From: Dyadobacter fermentans
GTDB lineage: Bacteria > Bacteroidota > Bacteroidia > Cytophagales > Spirosomataceae
Length of the DNA stretch: 64,000 nucleotides
Assembly (NCBI RefSeq): GCF_019924045.1
Contig: NZ_JAHXBN010000015.1
Coordinates: 1 to 64,000 of the forward strand
Direction of reading: 5' to 3'
The notes beneath the pieces are model-generated. The model made no database searches. It was given only the letters and a program-made list of their open reading frames with translations, and was not told the DNA's origin. This document shows, in pieces, positions 34,019-44,006 of this stretch. The position numbers were made by a program, and so were the translations under genes. How positions within the stretch are numbered: the stretch's first letter is position 1; every line of letters begins with the position of its first letter.

Positions 34019-34822
34019 ATGATGACCACCGAATCGTCTTCGAACTACAATGATCTCGAAAAAATGAGTGTCCACGACATTCTGACCTCCATCAACCGCG
34101 AGGATCAGACTGTGCCGCACGCCGTTCAGAAATCCATTCCGCAGATCGAAGCGCTGGTAGAACAGATCGTTCCCAGAATGCAAAAAGGCGGCCGGCTCTT
34201 CTACATCGGCGCCGGAACGAGCGGACGACTCGGCGTGGTGGACGCATCGGAATGCCCGCCGACATTCGGTGTGCCGTTTGATTTGGTAGTGGGAATCATC
34301 GCCGGTGGCGACACAGCCATTCGCAAAGCCGTGGAAAATGCGGAGGACGACTGGAACCAGGCATGGAAAGACCTTGCTGTTTATGCACCTAACGCGAATG
34401 ATACACTAATAGGTATTGCCGCCTCGGGCCGCACGCCTTACGTGATCGGCGGCTTGAATGAAGCCCGCAATGCAGGTTTGCTTACCGGTTGCGTAGTTTG
34501 CAACGACGGTTCCGCAGTGGCCAAAGCCTGTGAATATCCGGTTGAAATAGTAGTAGGACCGGAATTTTTGACCGGTAGCACCCGAATGAAATCCGGTACC
34601 GCTCAAAAACTGGCGCTGAACATGATCTCCACATCAGTCATGATCCGCCTCGGCAAAGTGAAAGGGAACAAAATGGTGGATATGCAGCTCACCAATGAAA
34701 AACTGGTCAACAGGGCGTTGCGTATGATCATTGATGAACTGAATATCTCGCCTGACGAGGCGCAATCACTACTCGACGAACACGGAAGCGTCCGCGCGGC
34801 CATCGAAGCGGTGAGAAAATAG
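34019..34822 (+). CDS. murQ: N-acetylmuramic acid 6-phosphate etherase
   Basis: Cleaves the lactyl ether of MurNAc-6-P to GlcNAc-6-P and D-lactate in cell-wall recycling. The product has 267 residues (one fewer if the next ATG at 34022 is used); a more upstream ATG at 33962 is less likely. The SIS domain shows GGRLFYIGAGTSGRLGVVDA, PPTFGVP and GPEFLTGSTRMKSGTAQK. A consensus -7 box TAATTTTG stands at 33988-33995, 23 nt before the start, without a clear -33 box. It is divergent from the ilv operon and convergent with the next gene, only 2 nt away. Confidence 0.95.
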   Translation: MMTTESSSNYNDLEKMSVHDILTSINREDQTVPHAVQKSIPQIEALVEQIVPRMQKGGRLFYIGAGTSGRLGVVDASECPPTFGVPFDLVVGIIAGGDTAIRKAVENAEDDWNQAWKDLAVYAPNANDTLIGIAASGRTPYVIGGLNEARNAGLLTGCVVCNDGSAVAKACEYPVEIVVGPEFLTGSTRMKSGTAQKLALNMISTSVMIRLGKVKGNKMVDMQLTNEKLVNRALRMIIDELNISPDEAQSLLDEHGSVRAAIEAVRK

Positions 34823-34824
34823 GG

Positions 34825-35835
34825 TTATACCGAAAGCACGATCTTGCCAAACTGCTGCCCCGAATCCATATAGCGCAGTGCTTGCTCGGCTTGTTCGAGC
34901 GGCAACACCTTGTCGATGATCGGTACAATGTGTTTTTCAGCTACAAACTGCACCATATCGGCAAACTCCTGCTCGGTACCCATGGTGCTGCCATAAATAT
35001 TAAGTTGTTTGAAAAACACTTTCGCTGGGACGATGTCGGTGATATTGCCGGTGCCGCCTCCGTAGAAGCAAATGCGGGCACCAGGAGCGGCGATATCGAT
35101 CAGTTTCGCGAAACCCGGACCGCCGGCGCTATCGATAATGACATTGAAATAACCCGTCTTGGGTCCGCGTGCTTTCACGAGCAAGTCCCGGAACCAGGTC
35201 GGATTTTTATAGTTGATCCCGCCTTTCGCACCCATTTCGATCGCTTTCTGTATTTTCTGATCGGAGCCAGACGTTACCCACACTTCCGCACCAGCAGCAA
35301 TGGCGATCTGGATCGCAAAAAGCGCCACACCTCCGCCCGCACCCGTTACGAGCACACGGTCCCCTTCCTTGAACCGGCAGCGCGTCATCAGCGAGCGCCA
35401 GGCGGTAAGCCCGCCCATGGGCAGCGCGGCCGCTTCTTCAAATGACAAGTGCGCAGGCTTTTCGGCCAGGTATTTCGCCTCGGTTTTTACATATTCCGCA
35501 AATGTACCATTGTCGGGAAGACCGAGTATTTTGTGGTCGTCGCCGTAAAAATCCGGGTTTTCGCCCCAGTTTTGGGATGGGTTGATGATCACCTCTTTTC
35601 CGATCCAGCTTTTGGCAACACCATCGCCCACTTCCGTTACAATGCCCGCACCATCGGAGCCGGGAATGATAGGGGTGGTAATGCGCGGATAAAGTCCTTT
35701 TTGTATCCAAACATCGCGGTGGTTGAGCGACGCGGCTTTTATCTCAATAACCGCCTCCCCCGGACCGGGATTGGGCTTTTGCGTTTCTTCAATCACCAGT
35801 GGCTCATGAAGGTTTTTTAAAATAGCGGCTTTCAT
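34825..35835 (-). CDS. Zinc-type medium-chain dehydrogenase/reductase
   Basis: A 336-residue MDR enzyme. The N-terminal GroES-like domain includes LNHRDVWIQKGLYP and PGSDGAGIVTEVG; the Rossmann domain carries VTGAGGGVALFAIQIAIAAG, an NAD(P)H fingerprint. The cysteine and the His-Glu pair of zinc alcohol dehydrogenases are not all recognisable, so a zinc-independent quinone-oxidoreductase or enoyl-reductase-like activity is equally possible. Substrate unknown. Confidence 0.85.
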   Translation of the reverse strand: MKAAILKNLHEPLVIEETQKPNPGPGEAVIEIKAASLNHRDVWIQKGLYPRITTPIIPGSDGAGIVTEVGDGVAKSWIGKEVIINPSQNWGENPDFYGDDHKILGLPDNGTFAEYVKTEAKYLAEKPAHLSFEEAAALPMGGLTAWRSLMTRCRFKEGDRVLVTGAGGGVALFAIQIAIAAGAEVWVTSGSDQKIQKAIEMGAKGGINYKNPTWFRDLLVKARGPKTGYFNVIIDSAGGPGFAKLIDIAAPGARICFYGGGTGNITDIVPAKVFFKQLNIYGSTMGTEQEFADMVQFVAEKHIVPIIDKVLPLEQAEQALRYMDSGQQFGKIVLSV

Positions 35836-35874
35836 ATGTTGGGTTTTTAAACAAAAAATGATGAACCGGCCAGA

Positions 35875-35928
35875 CCGAAACGGTACCTGCCCTGATTCAT
35901 CATTTCAAAATGATTGGAACCGTTTCGG
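35875..35928. terminator. Inverted repeat downstream of the NIPSNAP gene
   Basis: CCGAAACGGT (35875-35884) and ACCGTTTCGG (35919-35928) pair perfectly around a 34-nt segment that itself contains an ATCATTTC/AAATGAT hairpin. It starts just past the NIPSNAP stop codon. On the minus strand no clear T run follows at once, so terminator is a guess. Confidence 0.45.
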
Positions 35929-35931
35929 ATG

Positions 35932-36720
35932 CTATATATCCGAATATTCGGTGGGATACAAGAAGAAGCTGGTGTTTTTTGAAACGTTATTCTGATACTC
36001 CGGATTTACTTTCAGCTTATTCCATTCCGCATCTTCGGTGAACGATTTCCAATGCGCATCACGCGATGCCTTGTTCTCGAAAGTAGTCATGTACATCAGG
36101 TTGGGCATGTGGCTTCCAGCGATCACTTCTCCATAGAACACCGCGTTAAAGCCCAGGCGCTTGAATAATGGAACTTCCCCTCCCGCATTGAACATCTTCA
36201 CCTTGTTCTGGTAAATTTTCTCGGTGTGGCCTTCGTAGCTGCGCAATTCATACACCCTTTCGCTTTTCGGGCCGGTGAGGTTCGGCTTCATGTGCACGGG
36301 CGCATCTGTGAACGCTTGCAGCACAATCGACTCGAAGCGGGCGTAAGGCGGGTTCTTGTAGTTCGCGTCGATGTAATCCTTTCCGGCCGAGGCATAAGCG
36401 GCGTCTTTATCCAAAGTTTTAGGCAAAGTCAGCAGCTGGTCGAGGGATTTCAGGGGTGTTAATACGTAAATCAGCTTTCCGGCCATGGTGTCGGTCGCGA
36501 CAGGTTTGAAAACACCCACATTTTTAATACCGGCGCGGTGAGCGGCAGGAACATATGCGTCTTTCAGGAAAGCTTCCACACGCGCTTCCTGATCGGCATT
36601 TTTAAGGTGATAGATTTTGATTTCGTAAAATTCCCGTTTGGGAGGTGCAGCTACGGTGCTCAATGCAATCACGAGCAACAAAAAGGTAAAAAGGAAATTA
36701 AGGTTTCGGTAATTGGACAT
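35932..36720 (-). CDS. Exported NIPSNAP-family protein
   Basis: A 262-residue protein. The chosen start MSNYRNL gives a good signal peptide ending ALSTVAAP; an upstream ATG at 36759 would add 13 residues. Two ferredoxin-like NIPSNAP repeats are seen: YEIKIYHLKNADQEARVEAF at the start and VYELRSYEGHTEKIYQNKVK in the second half. Family members of this kind are common in Bacteroidota and are often near sugar-oxidation genes; the function is unknown. Confidence 0.88.
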   Translation of the reverse strand: MSNYRNLNFLFTFLLLVIALSTVAAPPKREFYEIKIYHLKNADQEARVEAFLKDAYVPAAHRAGIKNVGVFKPVATDTMAGKLIYVLTPLKSLDQLLTLPKTLDKDAAYASAGKDYIDANYKNPPYARFESIVLQAFTDAPVHMKPNLTGPKSERVYELRSYEGHTEKIYQNKVKMFNAGGEVPLFKRLGFNAVFYGEVIAGSHMPNLMYMTTFENKASRDAHWKSFTEDAEWNKLKVNPEYQNNVSKNTSFFLYPTEYSDI

Positions 36721-36821
36721 ACTCTTCAAAATGTCATATAAATAGTGAATAACCACCAAAAAAGACTTTTGTGTCCGAAGTTTACCCTATCTCAATCCTC
36801 ACTAACTTTTTTCGAAGCGCA

Positions 36822-37853
36822 TCAGAATTTCGGACAGGAAAGCTGCCGCTTGCGGGTTTTCGGACGCTTCGGTTTCGATTCCAATGGGGCGAAAACGTAG
36901 GAGAGCGATATTTCGTGCGCGCCGCCGCTGCCCGCACCTAATGTCGAAATGGTAAGGTCGTAGCTATAACCGATGGAGAATTTATCCTGACGATAACCAG
37001 CCAGGAATATCAGTGATTCGTGATTATTGATATTCTGTTCGTATTTCTTGAATGGAATTCCACGATACCATGCGCCGATTACCAAAGGTTCGATGGTTAC
37101 GTACATACCGGCATCGAACTGGTCGTATTTGCCCTGCTTTTTATACATAATCGCGGGAGAAATTGTCTTCTCCTTATCAATTTCGTCTCCAAGGAACGTG
37201 TAACCGGCAAATGGAATGCGCAAACCTGCCTGCAAGCTGGCTTTCACAGGAAGGCGTGCCTCTGTAAGTTCCGAAAACGCCTGGTTAGGACGGTTCAGGT
37301 GATGTGCCGACACCCCGGCCCAATACCAGTCGGAATAGAGCATTGCTCCTGCACCAAAATCGGCATAGAATACATTAGGGCCGCCTTTCGCAAACGGATC
37401 CTCCGAAGGCTGGCCGGTAAGCCCGCCGTTATTATATTGGTCACCAAAAGTCAATCCGAAGTAGTCGAGCGTGCGCGACGCAAAGCCGCCCTGAATACCC
37501 AAACGCAGCGAAGTCAGCTCATTGAACTGGATCTGGTAGGAATATTGCAACGCAGCCTCGGTTGATTTGAGGTTTCCCAGCCCCTGGCTATCCATGGTTA
37601 CCAACACGCCTAAACCGCTATTGTAATTAGGCAGGAACACATCGGCGCCTATCGAAGTTGTTACGAAGTTGGCCGACAGTGAAGGCCATTGATTACGGTA
37701 ATTGATGGTTGCACGAGGCGCCAGCGCCCCTCCGGCCAACGCCGGGTTTAAGTACAACGGGTTGGCGTAGAACTGCGAAAATTGCGGATCCTGGCTCCAA
37801 CCTTTCAGGCAAAGCAGTGTCAGTATGAAAAGAGGAAGTAGACGCTTGATCAT
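36822..37853 (-). CDS. PorP/SprF-family type IX secretion membrane protein
   Basis: A 343-residue outer-membrane barrel. The signal peptide (LPLFILTLLCLKGWSQ) is followed at once by the family hallmark DPQFSQFYANPLYLNPALAG. SprF proteins bind and deliver large type-B-sorted proteins to the type IX secretion system at the cell surface. The divergent neighbour encodes such a protein, so the two are a likely export pair. It ends in a basic tail (KPKRPKTRKRQ). Confidence 0.93.
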   Translation of the reverse strand: MIKRLLPLFILTLLCLKGWSQDPQFSQFYANPLYLNPALAGGALAPRATINYRNQWPSLSANFVTTSIGADVFLPNYNSGLGVLVTMDSQGLGNLKSTEAALQYSYQIQFNELTSLRLGIQGGFASRTLDYFGLTFGDQYNNGGLTGQPSEDPFAKGGPNVFYADFGAGAMLYSDWYWAGVSAHHLNRPNQAFSELTEARLPVKASLQAGLRIPFAGYTFLGDEIDKEKTISPAIMYKKQGKYDQFDAGMYVTIEPLVIGAWYRGIPFKKYEQNINNHESLIFLAGYRQDKFSIGYSYDLTISTLGAGSGGAHEISLSYVFAPLESKPKRPKTRKRQLSCPKF

Positions 37854-38075
37854 AGATGTGTTGGCTTGCCGTTTCCAAAAAACGGCCCCTTTTTGGACTC
37901 AAAAAAATTACCTGATTAATTTCACAAATTATCCTCAAATTGCGTATTAATATTCAAATTAGAGTGGTTTTTACGACATTACCGCACAAAATTTTAACAT
38001 TTTATTTTCGTTAGTAATGTCGGGTAACTTGAATATTCTTTGAGACGGTAGGGGTGTTTGAACAAGTAACGAAAC

Positions 38076-40946
38076 ATGGGGCGATTTTATAATAGATACC
38101 ACCGATTTTTTTATGTTCTCTGCCTGCTCATGCTGCTTCTTGGCGCAAGTGCCATGGCGCAGTCGCCCTTTGTCGTAAAAGGACAGTGTATGCAGAACCC
38201 CGATTGCGAAGCGGATTCGACTTCGTTTCGCGATACCGTCACTGTGGCGAAAGCGTGGCGGTGGAGTTTCGGCGACGGTAGTGCCACAGATACCCGTCGT
38301 AATCCTCAGCATTCCTACATGGCTCCTGGTACGTACACCGTTACGCTTGTGCGCACTTTGCAAAACGGTACCCAGGAAACAGTACCCCAAACAGTCAAAA
38401 TCGGCGAGCTCCCCCCTGAATTCCAGCAATGGAGAATAGATACAACCATTTGTAAGGGTGATACGATCACGCTCGATCCCTATCCCAACGGTGCGCCGGA
38501 GGGTGCGAAATACATCTGGTACCCCAAAGGCGACACGACACAGACTTTAAGAGTCGATAGTTCAGGGTGTTATTCCGTAGAAGTGATCGTAAATGGTTGC
38601 AAAATCCAGAACCGGATCAATGTCAAAATTTGTATGGAGCCCCAGGCACAGGAAGGCTCCAAATGGTATTTCGGGGGCAATGCCGGTCTCGATTTTTCCA
38701 ATACACCTCCCTCGCCATTAACCGATGGCAAGCTGAACACCCCCGAGGGCACCTCGTCCATTGCCAATTCGAAAGGACAACTACTCTTCTATTCCGATGG
38801 TATTAAAGTATGGAATAAGAACGGGGATGAAATGACGTGTACGTTCGGGGCGTGCGCGCCCATGAAGGGAAGCCCCAATTCGACACAATCAGTGCTCATT
38901 GTGCCCCAGCCGACTTGCAGGGGCTGCGAGTACCTCTACAATGTATTTACGACTTCGGATATCAATGGTGAAAAGCTGCTTACCGTGAGCGTAGTGGATA
39001 TGCGCCGCAACAACGGCCTGGGCCAGATTATCGAACAAAATACAACCCTTCAAACCCCCACTACCGAGCGCATTGCCGCCGTCCGCAACGACCGCGACAG
39101 TACCTACTGGGTCGTTTCGCACGATTATGGTACCAACAAGTTCCGCATTTTCCATGCTACCACAGGTGGCCTCGTAGAAGTGGCGGCCCCCGAGTTAGGG
39201 ATGGCGCACGATAGTACCAATAAAGCCGAGGGTTACATGAAGTTTTCGTCACCCGACAGCACCACCGGTGAGCGCCAGCTGGCCGTGGTGATTCCGGGAC
39301 CTGCACGGAATTATGTGGAGCTGTTCAGTTTCAATGATTCGACGGGCACATTGACCTACAAGAAAACCATGGACCTCGGTCCAGCACCGCCCATTGCATA
39401 TGGTATCGAATTTTCGCCGACGGGTGAAAAAATGTACGTTTCTTTCCAGGGCGATAATGGTACGAAATCCTATTTGAAACAATACGATCTTACGTTGCCT
39501 GACAGTCTCGTCACCGAAACGGCTATCACTATCGACAGCTCTGCCACGCAGAAGTTTGGTGCATTGCAGTTCGGGCCGGACGGGCGCATTTACATGGCTA
39601 TTCAGGGGAGTGAATACCTGGCAACGATCGGCGAGCCGGAGGGGAATTCATTGACAGGCGTCGACTATGAGCGCGACGGAGCGAATCTGGGAGGTAAAAA
39701 AAGCCAGTTAGGATTGCCGAATATGGTCCAGGATTTCACGCAGGAATCACAAGGGCCGGGATTTGAAGCCAACGGGTTCTGTACCAATGAACCCACGCAG
39801 TTCCAGGCCAGTCCGATGTGTGACCCGATCGAGGATACTTATTCCTGGGATTTCCTAGGGAACGGCCAGTTCTCAACTCCTTCCAAAACGCAAACAGCCA
39901 CATACACATACACCAAACCGGGTACTTACATGGTGGCCATGCGAGCCACAAACAAATGTACCGACACCACGATCGTGCAGGAGGTTACCATCTACGAAAC
40001 GCCTTCAAACATCGACCTTGGCAAGGACAAAGACACTTGCGGCGCCTATGTGCCGTTGGATATGAAGGTAGATGCGGAAGTTTACAGGTGGGTCTACCGC
40101 GGCCGCGTCGTTGGTCGTAGCCGCACATACAATGCCACATCGACCGGCCGATACATCGCTATCGCATTCAACGGCCCGCAAGGCGATTGCTACGCGGCCG
40201 ACACGATCGAAATCACACTGCGCAAGCCGCCAGCCGTCTCCATCGGCCCGGATACCACACTCTGTCGCGACAGTTCACTTGTGCTGGGCGTAGAGAGCAC
40301 CAGGTGGATTGAATTTAATTGGAGTACAGGAGAAACAACCCGCGAAATCACTGTGACACAACCAGGGTCATATATTGTTACGGTGAAGGACAGAAACGAT
40401 TGCTACAATTCAGACACCGTGCAGATTGGCGAGCGCCCATCGCCTATTCTGGGATTAGCTCCCGAGAATTACATCTGTATTCCGGATGGCCAGTCCGTCA
40501 TACTTGATGCCAACGGACAAGGCCCCTACGAGTATCTCTGGCCGCATTCCGGTGACACGACGAAAACCATTACCGTCAACCAGGAAGGAAAATACACCGT
40601 GCGGGCAACCAACAAAGAGGGCTGTTCCGTAGAGCAGACCACAGAAGTTGTCGACAAGTGCGAGCCACGATTCTTCATCCCCGACGCTTTCACGCCCGAC
40701 GGAGAAGGCCACAATGAGATATTGGAGGTGTTCGGAGCATATTATACCAATTTCTCAATGCGCATCTACAACCGCTGGGGCGAGGTTATTTTCGCTACTA
40801 CCGACATTGAGGCGCGCTGGGACGGGACTTACAAAGGCCTGAAAGTGCAGCCCGGAAGCTACCCATACGTCATTTCCTACGAGGCACTTTACTATCCGGA
40901 ACGCAACCCGATTATGAAGCGCGGATCGGTAATGGTGATCCGCTAG
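38076..40946 (+). CDS. T9SS type-B sorted surface protein with PKD domains
   Basis: A 956-residue secreted protein. A signal peptide covers about 1-28 (VLCLLMLLLGASAMAQ). A PKD domain lies at about 45-110 (WRWSFGDGSATDT, GTYTVTLVR). The central part, about 190-540, is propeller-like (WYFGGNAGLDFSN, LQFGPDGRIYMAIQG). A second PKD domain lies at about 570-640 (SWDFLGNGQFSTPSKTQTA, GTYMVAMRATNKC), followed by Ig-like segments. The C-terminus is the gliding-motility-associated sorting domain (FIPDAFTPDGEGHNEILEVF, MRIYNRWGEVIF). It is divergent from the SprF gene. Confidence 0.93.
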   Translation: MGRFYNRYHRFFYVLCLLMLLLGASAMAQSPFVVKGQCMQNPDCEADSTSFRDTVTVAKAWRWSFGDGSATDTRRNPQHSYMAPGTYTVTLVRTLQNGTQETVPQTVKIGELPPEFQQWRIDTTICKGDTITLDPYPNGAPEGAKYIWYPKGDTTQTLRVDSSGCYSVEVIVNGCKIQNRINVKICMEPQAQEGSKWYFGGNAGLDFSNTPPSPLTDGKLNTPEGTSSIANSKGQLLFYSDGIKVWNKNGDEMTCTFGACAPMKGSPNSTQSVLIVPQPTCRGCEYLYNVFTTSDINGEKLLTVSVVDMRRNNGLGQIIEQNTTLQTPTTERIAAVRNDRDSTYWVVSHDYGTNKFRIFHATTGGLVEVAAPELGMAHDSTNKAEGYMKFSSPDSTTGERQLAVVIPGPARNYVELFSFNDSTGTLTYKKTMDLGPAPPIAYGIEFSPTGEKMYVSFQGDNGTKSYLKQYDLTLPDSLVTETAITIDSSATQKFGALQFGPDGRIYMAIQGSEYLATIGEPEGNSLTGVDYERDGANLGGKKSQLGLPNMVQDFTQESQGPGFEANGFCTNEPTQFQASPMCDPIEDTYSWDFLGNGQFSTPSKTQTATYTYTKPGTYMVAMRATNKCTDTTIVQEVTIYETPSNIDLGKDKDTCGAYVPLDMKVDAEVYRWVYRGRVVGRSRTYNATSTGRYIAIAFNGPQGDCYAADTIEITLRKPPAVSIGPDTTLCRDSSLVLGVESTRWIEFNWSTGETTREITVTQPGSYIVTVKDRNDCYNSDTVQIGERPSPILGLAPENYICIPDGQSVILDANGQGPYEYLWPHSGDTTKTITVNQEGKYTVRATNKEGCSVEQTTEVVDKCEPRFFIPDAFTPDGEGHNEILEVFGAYYTNFSMRIYNRWGEVIFATTDIEARWDGTYKGLKVQPGSYPYVISYEALYYPERNPIMKRGSVMVIR

Positions 40947-40993
40947 CCTTTCCTTTTGCAGATTAAATCAGTTATTTTTGGTTAAATAATATC

Positions 40994-41027
40994 AAACCAG
41001 CCGCCGCTCAAACGGACGGCTGGTTTT
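40994..41027 (+). terminator. Terminator after the PKD protein gene
   Basis: A 10-bp stem AAACCAGCCG (40994-41003) with CGGCTGGTTT (41017-41026), 13-nt loop. It lies 48 nt after the stop codon and 21 nt before ruvB. Confidence 0.82.
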
Positions 41028-41047
41028 CACTATCTGTTCAACCGACT

Positions 41048-42073
41048 ATGCGCCAGGATTATCTGTCCGGAGATAAAGAAAACCTTTCAAATACCGATAA
41101 AGACATTGAACGTGCCTTGCGGCCGTTGTCTTTCGAGGACTTTACCGGGCAGGATAAGATACTTGAAAACCTGAGGATATTCGTGCAGGCCGCCCGCCAG
41201 CGTGGTGATGCGCTCGATCACGTGCTGCTTCACGGCCCTCCGGGGTTAGGGAAAACGACGCTATCGAACATCATCGCAAATGAGCTCGGTTCGGGAATTA
41301 AGATCACTTCGGGCCCGGTACTCGATAAACCCAGCGATCTGGCCGGCCTGCTGACCAATTTGCAGGAACACGACGTGCTTTTCATCGACGAAATTCACCG
41401 CCTGAACCCCATTGTGGAGGAATATCTGTATTCGGCGATGGAGGATTATAAAATCGACATTATGCTGGATAGCGGTCCGAATGCCCGCAGCATTCAAATC
41501 GGCCTGAACCCCTTCACGCTTATAGGCGCTACCACGCGTGCTGGCATGCTCACATCCCCGCTACGCGCGAGATTCGGGATCAATGCGAGGCTGGAATATT
41601 ATGATGCACAATTGCTATCGTCCATTTTGAAACGTTCGGCCTCGATCCTGGGAACGCCTTTAGAGGAAGATGCGGCTTATGAAATTGCCCGGCGCAGCCG
41701 CGGTACCCCGCGTATTGCCAATAACCTGCTGCGCAGAACCCGCGATTTCGCGCAAGTAAAGGGGGATGGTCGCATTACCGTAGCCATCGCCGAAATGGCC
41801 TTGCAGGCATTGGATGTGGATCAGAACGGGCTTGACGAAATGGATAACCGCATTCTGAGCACGATTATTCAAAAGTTCAAGGGCGGGCCGGTAGGCTTAT
41901 CCACCATTGCCACTGCCTGCGGCGAAGAGGCCGATACCATCGAGGAAGTGTACGAGCCGTTCCTGATTCAGGAAGGTTATATCAAACGCACCTCGCGGGG
42001 CCGCGAAGTGACCGAAAAAGCATTCAAGCACCTGGGTATTTTACCACGCCATCGCTCAGGTGAATTGTTCTGA
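41048..42073 (+). CDS. ruvB: Holliday junction branch-migration helicase RuvB
   Basis: AAA+ motor of the RuvAB complex. The 341 residues show [18 protein letters not shown], Walker [11 protein letters not shown], Walker B FIDEIHRL, sensor 1 IGATTRAG, the arginine finger region PLRARFGI and the C-terminal winged helix ([20 protein letters not shown]). A -7-like box TATTTTTG stands at 40973-40980, ahead of the preceding terminator hairpin. ruvA and ruvC are not in the window. Confidence 0.97.
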   Translation: MRQDYLSGDKENLSNTDKDIERALRPLSFEDFTGQDKILENLRIFVQAARQRGDALDHVLLHGPPGLGKTTLSNIIANELGSGIKITSGPVLDKPSDLAGLLTNLQEHDVLFIDEIHRLNPIVEEYLYSAMEDYKIDIMLDSGPNARSIQIGLNPFTLIGATTRAGMLTSPLRARFGINARLEYYDAQLLSSILKRSASILGTPLEEDAAYEIARRSRGTPRIANNLLRRTRDFAQVKGDGRITVAIAEMALQALDVDQNGLDEMDNRILSTIIQKFKGGPVGLSTIATACGEEADTIEEVYEPFLIQEGYIKRTSRGREVTEKAFKHLGILPRHRSGELF

Positions 42074-42161
42074 GCATTAACTTTTTAAGAAGTTTTAACA
42101 TTCACATACAACATAAACCCGAAAATTGTAATTTTGCGGTAAATTAGCGTAACCGCCTCCT

Positions 42162-42587
42162 ATGATCGAAGTACTGGTTTCCGAAAAGTTGGTAGTGAGA
42201 GTGCCCTGTGCTGTGATAGAACATAATGGAAAAGTACTTGCCGGGCAGCGAAGCGCAGCCTTGTCCTTCCCCCTCCAATGGGAATTTCCCGGCGGAAAGC
42301 TCGAAAAAGGCGAAACCGATGAACAGGCATTGCTCCGTGAGATCATGGAGGAGCTTAATGTAACCGTTGAAATCGTCGATAAACTTCCCGAAACTTCCAA
42401 AGACCAGGGCTGGCGCGAGATCGTGCTGGTACCATTCGTTTGCAAAGTGGATACGACCGATTTTGTCCTCACCGAGCACGAACAAGTCCTCTGGCTGGAT
42501 CCCGACGACCTCCCTACCCTCGACTGGACCGAAGCAGACCTGAACGTAATCAAAAATTACTACGATTACTTAGCGGCTAAAAGTTAA
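42162..42587 (+). CDS. MutT-like Nudix hydrolase
   Basis: A 141-residue Nudix enzyme. The box GGKLEKGETDEQALLREIME plus ELNV agrees with GX5EX7REUXEEXGU except for its last position. The opening VVRVPCAVIEHNGKVLAGQR fits MutT/NudG-type (deoxy)nucleoside triphosphate pyrophosphohydrolases that clean the nucleotide pool. A consensus -7 box TAATTTTG is at 42129-42136. Its 3' end overlaps the convergent dihydroorotase gene by 18 nt. Confidence 0.9.
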   Translation: MIEVLVSEKLVVRVPCAVIEHNGKVLAGQRSAALSFPLQWEFPGGKLEKGETDEQALLREIMEELNVTVEIVDKLPETSKDQGWREIVLVPFVCKVDTTDFVLTEHEQVLWLDPDDLPTLDWTEADLNVIKNYYDYLAAKS

Positions 42588-43931
42588 CCGCTTACCTTTC
42601 ACCGTTTCATCAAATTTCCCGTTTTCATAAACCAGGTGCCCCGACACAAACGTGTGGGTAATCTGTGACCGGAATTCCGTGCCGTTGAACGGCGACCAGC
42701 CGCATTTGGAGTAAATGTTGGAAGGGTTAACCTCCGTTGTCGCATTCGGATCCACCAGGATCAGATCTGCCCAGTAACCTTCGCGGATATAACCACGATC
42801 TTTGATATCGAAAAGATCGGCTACGGCATGGCTCATTTTTTCAGCTACACGATCGATCGGTATGTTGCCCGCCTTGCTCAGTTCGAGCATTACATTCAGC
42901 GTATGCTGCACCAATGGCAAACCTGATGGTGCCTGCCAGTAATGCTGTGCTTTTTCCTCGATGGTGTGCGGAGCGTGGTCGGTTGCGATCACATCAATGC
43001 GGTTGTCGAGCACGGCTTGCAGGATGGCTTCCTTGTGATGTGGCGCTTTAATCGCCGGGTTGCATTTGATTTCGTTACCCAGCCTCCGGTAATCTTCCGC
43101 ATCGAACCACAAATGATGCACGCATGCTTCGGCTGTTACGAGTTTCGGCTGCCCGTTCGCGAGCAGAATTTTGCCGTTGCTGCGGATTCCCGGTTCGAAC
43201 AAATGAACCTCATCACCAGTAGAAATGTGCAGAATATGCAGGCGCGTTCCGTGCTTGTGCGCGAGTGAGCTTGCAAAAGTGGATGATTTGAGACAAGCCT
43301 CTTCATTCCGGATCAATGCATGGATATCGTATGGCACGTCATCGCCGTACTTCTCCTTAAAATAAGCCATACGGGCCTTTACAGTCGGCTCATCCTCACA
43401 ATGCGTTGCGATAATGCAGGGCGCATTGGCGAAGAGTTTTTCGAGCACCTCGGGCGCGTCTACCAGCATATTACCTGTGGAAGAGCCCATGAATATCTTG
43501 ATACCGCAAACCTGTGTAGGATCGGTACGCATTACCTCGTCATAGTTGTCGTTCGACGCCCCCATGAAGAAGGAGTAGTTGGCAAGGGATGTGTTGGCCC
43601 CGATCTGGTACTTATCTTCCAGCAATTGCTGCGTGAGCGTGTTGGGGACCGTATTCGGCATTTCCATGAATGAGGTAACCCCTCCGGCAACAGCTGCTTT
43701 CGATTCCGTGTAGATGTTCGCCTTGTGCGTAAGCCCCGGCTCGCGGAAATGCACCTGATCATCGATCACCCCAGGCATCAGCAAAAGTCCCTTTGCATCA
43801 ATCACCCTATCCGCTTGCACATGCTGTAAGTCCCGTTCGATTTTTTTAATGTGACCATTTTCAATTATCACGTCTAAATACTGAACCTGGTTTTCATTTA
43901 CGACCTGGGCATTTAAGATCAGCGTTGTCAT
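42570..43931 (-). CDS. pyrC: Dihydroorotase
   Basis: Amidohydrolase that closes carbamoyl-aspartate to dihydroorotate in pyrimidine synthesis. The product has 453 residues; the ATG at 43931 (MTTLILNAQ) was preferred to one at 43988. Motifs are MPGVIDDQVHFREPGLTHK with the metal-binding DxH pattern, IIATHCEDE, LHILHIST and ATDHAPHT. Length and motifs match class I bacterial dihydroorotases; allantoinase or hydantoinase activity is less likely but cannot be excluded. Confidence 0.9.
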   Translation of the reverse strand: MTTLILNAQVVNENQVQYLDVIIENGHIKKIERDLQHVQADRVIDAKGLLLMPGVIDDQVHFREPGLTHKANIYTESKAAVAGGVTSFMEMPNTVPNTLTQQLLEDKYQIGANTSLANYSFFMGASNDNYDEVMRTDPTQVCGIKIFMGSSTGNMLVDAPEVLEKLFANAPCIIATHCEDEPTVKARMAYFKEKYGDDVPYDIHALIRNEEACLKSSTFASSLAHKHGTRLHILHISTGDEVHLFEPGIRSNGKILLANGQPKLVTAEACVHHLWFDAEDYRRLGNEIKCNPAIKAPHHKEAILQAVLDNRIDVIATDHAPHTIEEKAQHYWQAPSGLPLVQHTLNVMLELSKAGNIPIDRVAEKMSHAVADLFDIKDRGYIREGYWADLILVDPNATTEVNPSNIYSKCGWSPFNGTEFRSQITHTFVSGHLVYENGKFDETVKGKRLTFSR

Positions 43932-44006
43932 GTGCGGCGGCGATTGGATTGATGTCGTGCAAAGGTATTCAGACCGGTTGAAATTCACTCATCGAATCAC
44001 ACAAAA

